Shown: positions 1 to 4,426 of the stretch, in pieces
Position numbering within the stretch: the stretch's first letter is position 1
Layout of the letters: the number at the start of each line of letters is the position of its first letter
NCBI GenBank assembly: GCA_009926905.1
Contig: RFNX01000238.1
Location: 1-5,582 of the forward strand
Direction of reading: 5' to 3'
DNA: 5,582 nt
DNA from: Flavobacteriales bacterium
GTDB taxonomy: Bacteria; Bacteroidota; Bacteroidia; Flavobacteriales_D; Crocinitomicaceae
The notes under the pieces: generated by a model
The model's database searches: none
The model's input: the letters and a program-made list of their open reading frames with translations, nothing else
What the model was told of the DNA's origin: nothing
Translations under genes and position numbers: made by a program

Positions 1-248
1 AAGGTATTAAATTTTGCATTGTAGCCCGTTTCGTAATTTTTAGTTTCAAGAACAATAGACTCAATTTCATTTAATTTGTTTTTTGTCAGTTGGAGTAGGG
101 AAGAATCAATTAAATAAAACTCTAAACTTCCATATTGGTCAAGCTGTGATGAAGTAATAATTTTATAACTCCAACCTTGAATTTCTTGTCCAATTCCATT
201 AAAGGAAATTAATATGAATGCTAGTAGCTGAAGTTTTTTGAAAATCAT
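1..248 (-). CDS. Secreted protein of unknown function, N-terminal 82 codons only
   Basis: An open frame starts at the ATG at 248-246 on the minus strand and runs off the left edge with no stop, so only the first 82 residues are visible. It begins MIFKKLQLLAFILISFNGIG followed by QE. This is a short Lys-containing n-region and a hydrophobic h-region, which fits a Sec signal peptide with cleavage near residue 20. The mature part (WSYKIITSSQLDQYGSLEFY and onward) is polar, with no motif I recognise. The 60-bp gap to the YkgJ gene on the same strand shows no convincing terminator, so read-through from the upstream operon is possible. The signal peptide and the uninterrupted frame are the reasons to call it real. 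Confidence 0.72.
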   Translation of the reverse strand, partial: MIFKKLQLLAFILISFNGIGQEIQGWSYKIITSSQLDQYGSLEFYLIDSSLLQLTKNKLNEIESIVLETKNYETGYNAKFNT

Positions 249-308
249 TCTTGTATTAGATCTAGTTTAAAAATTACACTTGCTAATTACTTAAAATGTA
301 TAATTTGT

Positions 309-1175
309 TTATTCACACCCCCCATTACCTTTCGCAACCTCTACCCAATATTCAGCAAGACCTTCAGGATTTGCACCCAAAGCTTTCGCTAAATACAAAG
401 CCATGCGCATCATTTGAACAGAAGCTTCGTGAATTGAAGCGAAATCATCCAAACTAGCGAATTGATTTTGTGCCAATTGTTGCAAGTTTTCATTGTGTTG
501 GGAGATGAAATCCATCACATTTTCTTTGGAACAATCCAAGTTTGGAAAGAGCAATGCCTCTAACCATTCCGTTCCTATTTGTTGCGCTAATTCAGTTGGT
601 GAAGTGTTGCCTAATTTTCGCCAAGCAGCGAGTGTTTTGGTTTCTCCTGTTCCTGCTAATCCTGTATCAAGTAATAACTCAAAGGCAAGATCTGCCAAGT
701 TTTGCATCACTTCCAAATACGCATCTTGTGCTTGTTCAAAAACAGCAGTTTCTTGACCAACGAGGTAATTTTCAACACTTAGGCGTGGTAAATTCAACAC
801 TTCTGAACAGCCATTCAAACAGGGAAATTTATCTCCTAGAAAGATGTATTTTCCTTCACCATGTTGCACTTGTCGCCCCAGGGGAAATAAGCGACACGCC
901 AAGGAACGTCCTCGATGAACACTGCAACCAAAGTTCTCAATATATTGACTGCAAGCTGGGAAACCTTGTTTATCTTTTTTTCCGTCAAAGCGCAGTAGAA
1001 TACCACCAAAGTCACAATAAAGATCTCGGAATTCACGAACTGAAATTTGTTTTTCTTGCGCCAAACAAGCCAATTCCCACGGATTCAAAAACACTTGCTT
1101 CCCGTGACAACAAGTTCCCGTTCGAGAACACGTAAGCGGTAATTCGTCGTGAAGTTGGAGAAGAGTGGTGGTCAT
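309..1175 (-). CDS. YkgJ-type cysteine-cluster protein (putative Zn/Fe-binding, CxxCxxCC family)
   Basis: This 288-residue protein carries an N-terminal cysteine cluster of the YkgJ/UPF0153 (CxxCxxCC) type. C16 is followed by C22-C23 in CSRTGTCCHG, then come C54, C75 (FPACSQY), C84 (FGCSVH), C94 (ACRLFPLG), C119 and C123 (PCLNGC). The order 'CCxG ... PxC ... C.vh..RP..CR.FP' is characteristic of the family, which is thought to chelate zinc or iron; the biochemical role is unknown. Residues 125-288 are mostly helical in character, acidic, and carry no motif I know. There is no signal peptide, so it is probably cytoplasmic. The start at 1175 is supported because the cluster begins only 15 residues later. 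It is the last gene of the leftward ene-reductase operon, 53 bp after the stop of its neighbour, and its start lies in a nested inverted repeat. The gene ends with a GGGGGG run encoding GG just before CE-stop. Confidence 0.88.
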   Translation of the reverse strand: MTTTLLQLHDELPLTCSRTGTCCHGKQVFLNPWELACLAQEKQISVREFRDLYCDFGGILLRFDGKKDKQGFPACSQYIENFGCSVHRGRSLACRLFPLGRQVQHGEGKYIFLGDKFPCLNGCSEVLNLPRLSVENYLVGQETAVFEQAQDAYLEVMQNLADLAFELLLDTGLAGTGETKTLAAWRKLGNTSPTELAQQIGTEWLEALLFPNLDCSKENVMDFISQHNENLQQLAQNQFASLDDFASIHEASVQMMRMALYLAKALGANPEGLAEYWVEVAKGNGGCE

Positions 1176-1226
1176 TTTATACTTTTAGAAAACAAAGAAA
1201 CGATTTTCTAAAAAACAACCACCACT
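1164..1226 (-). promoter_or_regulatory. Nested inverted repeat over the start codon of the YkgJ-type gene
   Basis: Two perfect inverted repeats are nested. The outer arms are 1164-1172 (AGTGGTGGT) and 1218-1226 (ACCACCACT). The inner arms are 1183-1192 (TTTTAGAAAA) and 1204-1213 (TTTTCTAAAA), with an 11-nt loop. In the minus-strand mRNA the 5' outer arm begins just after the stop of the upstream gene, and the 3' outer arm is codons 2-4 (ACC ACC ACT) of the YkgJ-type gene. Its AUG (1175-1173) lies at the end of the internal loop. Such a fold would hinder initiation unless a ribosome finishing the upstream gene opens it, which would give translational coupling. The inner stem is nearly all A-U, so its stability is uncertain. 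A terminator is less likely, because no U-run directly follows a GC-rich stem. Confidence 0.5.
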
Positions 1227-1228
1227 TC

Positions 1229-1495
1229 TTAAAACTGTTTCATCAAATTGTAATATTCAATGTTTGTTTTTAACTGATAAAACGGAAGCGTTTTCATTAA
1301 TTCTTCCGCCTTTTCTTCAGTGATATTTTTAAAAATCAAAACAGCACCATTTCTCTTTTCGCGTAGGAACAAATGTTCCAAAACTCCTTCTGCTTTCCAT
1401 TGCGCAATCACTTCTTGTTCTTTTTTCAAGATTTCTTGAAAATTAGCAGGAAGGTTGTCTGCATCAATGGTTAATATTACTTGTACACAGTTCAT
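1229..1495 (-). CDS. Muconolactone delta-isomerase-like small protein (dimeric alpha/beta-barrel type)
   Basis: This 88-residue protein resembles muconolactone isomerase and related ferredoxin-like dimeric barrel proteins. A first strand (VQVILTI, residues 4-10) is followed by a charged helix with E26 and W33. Then comes the EG-x2-EHLF segment (36-43), a strand AVLIFKNI (51-58), a helix EEKAEELMKTL, and LPFYQLKTNIEYYNL (70-84), matching the family's 'LPLYpym...v..L' ending. It is slightly shorter than the roughly 92-96 residues usual for true catabolic isomerases, and no other beta-ketoadipate gene is present, so I would not assign catC. Its ATG overlaps the TGA of the DoxX-like gene (ATGA), which implies tight translational coupling and a shared function. 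In this setting it may act on lactones or other products of electrophile or quinone handling; that is inference. It is soluble and has no signal peptide. Confidence 0.8.
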   Translation of the reverse strand: MNCVQVILTIDADNLPANFQEILKKEQEVIAQWKAEGVLEHLFLREKRNGAVLIFKNITEEKAEELMKTLPFYQLKTNIEYYNLMKQF

Positions 1496-1875
1496 GATTT
1501 TGAATTTAGTAATGTTTTTCTTAGTTCAGGAAAGCGATATAGCGCGGCCATAAATATAAATGCTTGAATGACACACGGCGCAATAACGGACTCTCCATGT
1601 TCTAAATGCGTAGCAATCGCGCCTCCCATGTAAGCAGCAAGCAACAATGTTCCGATTACACCGGTTCTTGGGATGATAAACAAAAGAACGCAAATTAATT
1701 CAATCACTCCAATTATTGAAAATGTTTTAGCATCAAGCCCAAAGTTGGTCGCCATTTTCAATGCTTCTTCATTCGCAGTTAATTTGCCAATTGCACTTCC
1801 GATAAAGACAAAAGCGATAAGTGCTGTTAAAATCCAATAAATAATTCTGTTTGTTTTTTCTGAAATTTTAGTCAT
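1492..1875 (-). CDS. DoxX-like four-helix integral membrane protein
   Basis: This 127-residue protein has four predicted membrane segments at about residues 11-30, 52-68, 71-91 and 97-113. It shows hallmarks of the DoxX-like family: a first helix ending in GSAIGKL (26-32), a segment with E59 in the second helix (IGVIELICVLLFIIP), then RTGVIGTLLLAAYMGGAIATHL (70-91, broken here for description: RTGVIG, LLAAYMGGA, ATHL) and a polar H-rich turn before helix 4. Members are poorly characterised. The name comes from a subunit of an archaeal thiosulfate:quinone oxidoreductase, and other relatives are linked to redox stress. The gene begins 11 bp after the ene-reductase stop and overlaps the next gene by 4 bp, so it is almost certainly cotranscribed. 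The start at 1875 places a short charged N-terminus (MTKISEKTNR) before helix 1, which fits a cytoplasmic N-terminus. Confidence 0.85.
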   Translation of the reverse strand: MTKISEKTNRIIYWILTALIAFVFIGSAIGKLTANEEALKMATNFGLDAKTFSIIGVIELICVLLFIIPRTGVIGTLLLAAYMGGAIATHLEHGESVIAPCVIQAFIFMAALYRFPELRKTLLNSKS

Positions 1876-1886
1876 TTGTATTGATT

Positions 1887-2966
1887 TTAGTTGTTTAAAA
1901 ATGGATAGTCAATGTAACCTTTGTCTTGTCCTCCATACATTGTCGTTCTATCTGGTTCGTTCAATGCTTCATTTAATTCAAAGCGTTTTGGTAAGTCAGG
2001 ATTTGCAAGAAATAACGTTCCGTAAGCAATCAGTTGTGCCGAACCATTTTGTAGCGTTGCTTCTCCAGATTCTCTATCAAATCCACAATTCGCGATTATT
2101 GGATGTTGGATTAATTTTCCAAAAGTTTCCACTGAATTTGCAGGATATTGTGGGAATTTATCAGCGGGAAAAGGAACATTCATAATATGAACATAAGCAA
2201 GAGGTAATTGATTTAATTCTTCTAACAAAAGAGTGAATTGCTCCGCTGGATTTGAGTGAAAAATACTGTTGTATAAGCTTGTTGGAGATATACGAATCGC
2301 CACTTTATTGGCACCAATAGCTTGTACGAGAGTTTGCATCACCTCCACTACAAATCGATTTCTGTTTTCATTACTCCCTCCATATTGATCATTACGTTGA
2401 TTCGAGCTTTCAGCTAAGAATTGATTCGGCAAATAACCAAAAGCAGCGTGTAATTCAACACCATCGAAACCAGCTTCCATTGCGTTTTCAGCAGCTTTTT
2501 TGTAGTCCAGAATAATTTGTGCAATTTCATTCAATTCTAAAGCGCGTGGTGTTTCGTAATCTTTCATTCCTTCCATTGTGAAATGTTGTTGACCTTCAAT
2601 AGCAATCGCAGAGGGTGCAACGGGTAATTCTCCATTTTTCACCAAACTGTGACCAACACGACCAGTATGCCAAAGTTGAGCGTAAATCACACCACCATTT
2701 TCATGAACAGTTTGCGTTACTTTTTTCCACGAAGCAATTTGTTCATCCGTATAAATACCTGGAGTCATTGGACTTCCTGTAGCTTGGGCGCTGATATTGA
2801 TTGCTTCAGTGATGATTAAACCTGCGCTTGAACGTTGTTTGTAATAAGTTACCGTAGATTCTCCCACCACACCATCAAAACTCGCTCGGGAACGCGTCAT
2901 TGGCGCCATTGCCATGCTATTTTGTAATGTTTTATCACCAATTTTTATGGATTGTAATAATTTCAT
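1887..2966 (-). CDS. Old Yellow Enzyme family FMN-dependent ene-reductase (NemA/XenA-B-like alkene reductase)
   Basis: This 359-residue TIM-barrel flavoprotein of the NADH:flavin oxidoreductase/OYE family is close to the usual 360-370 length. Family members reduce activated C=C bonds of alpha,beta-unsaturated carbonyls, N-ethylmaleimide, quinones or nitro compounds with NAD(P)H. Visible motifs, in order, are MAPMTRSRA (20-28, FMN binding), AQLWHTGRVGH (96-106), GVELHAAFGYLPNQFL (169-184) with H173 and the proton-donor Tyr Y178, NQRNDQYGGSNENR (189-202), RISP (225-228), ANCGFD (292-297), YGTLFLANPDLPKRF (315-329) and YGGQDKGYIDYPFL (344-357). Two substitutions stand out. The second residue of the HxxH/N substrate-anchoring pair is F176, and the usual Arg of 'GRxFxANPDL' is T317. 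The gene is cytoplasmic and first in a leftward operon, preceded by a good promoter and divergent from a HxlR regulator. Substrate specificity cannot be read, so no gene symbol is given. Confidence 0.95.
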   Translation of the reverse strand: MKLLQSIKIGDKTLQNSMAMAPMTRSRASFDGVVGESTVTYYKQRSSAGLIITEAINISAQATGSPMTPGIYTDEQIASWKKVTQTVHENGGVIYAQLWHTGRVGHSLVKNGELPVAPSAIAIEGQQHFTMEGMKDYETPRALELNEIAQIILDYKKAAENAMEAGFDGVELHAAFGYLPNQFLAESSNQRNDQYGGSNENRNRFVVEVMQTLVQAIGANKVAIRISPTSLYNSIFHSNPAEQFTLLLEELNQLPLAYVHIMNVPFPADKFPQYPANSVETFGKLIQHPIIANCGFDRESGEATLQNGSAQLIAYGTLFLANPDLPKRFELNEALNEPDRTTMYGGQDKGYIDYPFLNN

Positions 2967-2989
2967 TTTCGTTTTTTTTATTGATTCTG

Positions 2990-3020
2990 TTGCAAACTTA
3001 CGCCCAATGCTTTACTTTTG
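2990..3020 (+). promoter_or_regulatory. Promoter of the HxlR-type regulator gene (Bacteroidota -33/-7 type)
   Basis: TTG (2990-2992) is followed after 20 bp by TACTTTTG (3013-3020), an exact match to TAnnTTTG. The predicted start is near 3026, giving a leader of about 57 nt before the ATG at 3083. The spacer length is identical to that of the opposing promoter, and the TTGCAAA/TTTGCAA arms (2990-2996, 3017-3023) are shared between the two. Confidence 0.65.
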
Positions 3021-3023
3021 CAA
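2993..3023 (-). promoter_or_regulatory. Promoter of the ene-reductase operon (Bacteroidota -33/-7 type)
   Basis: Reading the minus strand, TTG (3023-3021) is followed after 20 bp by TAAGTTTG (3000-2993), an exact match to the Bacteroidota -7 consensus TAnnTTTG. Transcription would begin near 2987, leaving a leader of about 20 nt before the ATG at 2966. It overlaps the promoter on the other strand over nearly its whole length. Confidence 0.68.
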
Positions 3024-3063
3024 GTAGTTACACGAATGTATTGTAGTAACCTAAAGTAAAGCA
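3008..3063. promoter_or_regulatory. Candidate operator repeats for the HxlR-type regulator
   Basis: Several repeats crowd the region between the divergent starts. There is an 11-bp perfect inverted repeat, TGCTTTACTTT (3008-3018) and AAAGTAAAGCA (3053-3063). A compact box TACT-N6-AGTA (3013-3026) covers the regulator's -7 element and resembles the YodB-type box TACT-N7-AGTA of Bacillus (from memory). Direct repeats GTAGTTAC (3024-3031) and GTAGTAAC (3043-3050) are offset by 19 bp and contain GTTAC/GTAAC as an inverted pair. HxlR proteins are dimers that commonly repress their own and a divergent gene. Which repeat is bound cannot be decided from sequence. Confidence 0.5.
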
Positions 3064-3082
3064 ATTAATAAAGACGGAGCTT

Positions 3083-3421
3083 ATGTCTGAAGAAAAAAAC
3101 ACTAATTGTCAAAAACAGTGTTCACTAAAAGAAGTTTTGGACATAATTGGAGGAAAATGGGCCATGCCAATCATCTACAATTTGTCAAAAGGTAAAATGC
3201 GCTTTAAAGAATTAGAACGAAACGTTGAAGGAATTAATACCAGAATGTTGGTGAAAGAATTGAAAAACATGGAGGCTAATGGCATTATCACCAGAGAGGT
3301 ATTTGCAACTGTACCGCCAACAGTAGAATACACTTTAACGCTCAAAGGTGAAAAATTATTACCAAGTATTGCATCATTACATGCTTGGGGGCAAGAGTTT
3401 GCTGAAAGCGAAAACAAATAA
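3083..3421 (+). CDS. HxlR-family winged-helix transcriptional regulator
   Basis: This 112-residue protein has full HxlR-family architecture. The segment CSLKEVLDIIGGKWAMPII (13-31) is the family signature 'C....al.ligGKW...Il'. RFKELERNVEGINTRML (40-56) and KELKNMEANGII (58-69) form the HTH with its recognition helix, and REVFATVPPTVEYTLTLKG (71-89) is the wing with the conserved PPxVEYxLTxxG. C13 lies 13 residues before W26, the same spacing as the redox-sensing Cys6 of YodB by my recollection; a second Cys, C9, is four residues earlier. Family members such as YodB, CatR and HypR sense quinones, diamide or disulfide stress through this Cys. The gene is divergent from the ene-reductase operon with overlapping promoters and nearby repeats, so it probably controls that operon and itself. 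GGAG occurs only 3 nt before the ATG, too close to be a convincing ribosome-binding site. Confidence 0.93.
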   Translation: MSEEKNTNCQKQCSLKEVLDIIGGKWAMPIIYNLSKGKMRFKELERNVEGINTRMLVKELKNMEANGIITREVFATVPPTVEYTLTLKGEKLLPSIASLHAWGQEFAESENK

Positions 3422-3441
3422 AAGCGTTTTTTCTTTAAAAA

Positions 3442-4143
3442 TTAATTTAGGTCAAAAACTTTCTTTCTATCATTCTTTTTTTTAAATATTACTTCTGCTT
3501 TCCATTTTGTTTCTAGGTTAAATCTTCTTCTAATGAAATTCATAGAGTAAAAAGGCAGGGCAAACGGAGCGACAGTTAAACCTTCCTCAACCCCTTGCGA
3601 TTCTAATAATCCAACGGATAAAACAGTAAACATGTAACCAAATGTATTCCCAAAAATAATTGCAGACAAAACAGGTTTCTTGATTAATCTAATTTTTTCA
3701 ATAGGTAGAAATTTTTCATTTATTTGAATAGTGTCTTTATTTACGACGATTACTTTTCCTTTTAAACTTAAAGAATCAGTAGTTTTGATATGTAAAAACT
3801 TGTTTTCTTTAATTGTTTTCACTTTACTTTCATTATCAATTCTTGTTAGTTGAATTACAGGAATAGAATCCTTTCGATTGATGTAATGTTGAGGGTTTTC
3901 AAGATTTAATACGTGAATGGTGTCAATGTCTTTTCGCTTAATGGTTTTGTTTGCATACTTCAAATAATTACATTTTTTGAAAAATATTTTGTTTTTGGAC
4001 GTTTTATTTACTTGAGCATTAAATACATCTCCATTTTTAAGTTTAACATAATAATGCGAATTATTATCATATTGAGCATATAAACTTAAAGCGAAAAAGT
4101 ACAGAGTTATGGTTAAAAGAAATTTCATTTTAGTTGTTTTCAT
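3442..4143 (-). CDS. Exported protein of unknown function with signal peptide and probable repeated beta-rich unit
   Basis: I do not recognise this family. The frame is open from 4173 (243 residues), but I prefer the ATG at 4143-4141 (233 residues) because MKTTKMKFLL then starts a normal Sec signal peptide. Its hydrophobic core is TITLYFFALSLYA, with cleavage near AQ-YDN. The ATG at 4128 would also fit. The mature part shows two similar segments. One is VKLKNGDVFNAQVNKTSKNK with IKRKDIDTIHVL (residues 43-90 counted from 4173). The other is IKTTDSLSLKGKVIVVNKDT with LPIEKIRLI (129-164). Both have the pattern 'lk.gd...g.v.....kd.I......i..I..I' seen in small beta-barrel-like modules. A hydrophobic stretch, LSAIIFGNTFGYMFTVLSVG (169-188), and APFALPF may be membrane segments. 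The Lys-rich end KKKNDRKKVFDLN follows. It is convergent with the HxlR gene, 20 bp apart. Confidence 0.7.
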   Translation of the reverse strand: MKTTKMKFLLTITLYFFALSLYAQYDNNSHYYVKLKNGDVFNAQVNKTSKNKIFFKKCNYLKYANKTIKRKDIDTIHVLNLENPQHYINRKDSIPVIQLTRIDNESKVKTIKENKFLHIKTTDSLSLKGKVIVVNKDTIQINEKFLPIEKIRLIKKPVLSAIIFGNTFGYMFTVLSVGLLESQGVEEGLTVAPFALPFYSMNFIRRRFNLETKWKAEVIFKKKNDRKKVFDLN

Positions 4144-4260
4144 ATAAAGTAAATTTAGAACTTTTTCATTCAATTGCTGTCTTTGTTTTTACATTTATAC
4201 GATACGTTTAATCGAAGCAATAAAAACTAATTTCCTTCTTTTTTAGTTTATAACTCAACA

Positions 4261-4399
4261 ACTCCGTTAGGGATTGAAGCGACACGCGCCAGTTGTCGTA
4301 CACGTCCTCCTTTGGAGATACAGTGGAAAGCCCGACCCTGAATTTTATTGAGGAACGAAACTTGTTTTCAGGGAAACGGCAAAATCGCAGTCTTTTTTT
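4261..4399 (+). ncRNA. Candidate structured RNA or conserved intergenic element (possibly Flavo-1-like)
   Basis: A GC-richer block sits in the 253-bp gap between divergent genes. Helices I can see are CGACA/TGTCG (4280-4284, 4294-4298; 9-nt loop), CTCC/GGAG (4307-4310, 4314-4317; TTT loop) flanked by CAC/GTG (4301-4303, 4323-4325), and CCCTGAA/TTCAGGG (4336-4342, 4367-4373; 24-nt loop). A long-range pair CCGTT (4264-4268) with AACGG (4375-4379) closes the whole as a multi-branched fold. An alternative lower stem for the third hairpin is GCC/GGC (4330-4332, 4378-4380). A run of seven T (4393-4399) follows. Single-stranded linkers such as GGGATTGAAGCG, GTGGAAAGCCCGACC and GAGGAACG resemble recurrent intergenic elements of Bacteroidota and perhaps the Flavo-1 RNA motif; this is recollection and unchecked. 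No reading frame explains the block. Strand is assigned from the T-run and those linkers. Confidence 0.6.
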
Positions 4400-4400
4400 A

Positions 4401-4408
4401 TACCTTTA
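4401..4408 (+). promoter_or_regulatory. Possible -7 promoter element of the 2-hydroxyacid dehydrogenase gene
   Basis: TACCTTTA matches the Bacteroidota -7 consensus TAnnTTTG at all but the last base and lies 18 bp before the ATG at 4427, a common spacing in this phylum. No TTG sits at the expected -33 position, where the end of the structured element and its T-run lie. If this is the promoter, the structured element is upstream of the leader rather than part of it. Confidence 0.4.
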
Positions 4409-4426
4409 ATCTTCAACTGCTGACCT

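Noticed and set aside
249..308. Promoter or terminator for the left-edge secreted-protein gene
   Set aside because: TACATTTT (300-293, minus) is a near -7 match but has no -33 partner at the right distance, and AATTAC repeats there are direct, not hairpin-forming.
319..326. Run of six G in the coding strand near the end of the YkgJ-type gene as a phase-variation tract
   Set aside because: Slippage would change only the last two or so residues and the stop; too short and too late in the gene to be a persuasive switch.
542..1135. 197-codon open frame on the plus strand, opposite the YkgJ-type gene
   Set aside because: It is antisense to a gene with a clear cysteine-cluster motif, and its product shows no family features; a shadow frame.
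1901..2185. 94-codon plus-strand frame opposite the ene-reductase
   Set aside because: The minus-strand frame carries the conserved OYE C-terminal motifs here; the plus-strand frame is incidental.
3408..3441. Possible terminator between the convergent HxlR and exported-protein genes (GAAAAC ... GTTTTTTC)
   Set aside because: Only about 5-6 A/T-rich pairs can form and there is no GC-rich stem, so I cannot support a terminator.
4244..4251. TAGTTTAT as a -7 element for the structured element
   Set aside because: It fits TAnnTTTG poorly and no TTG lies about 20 bp upstream.
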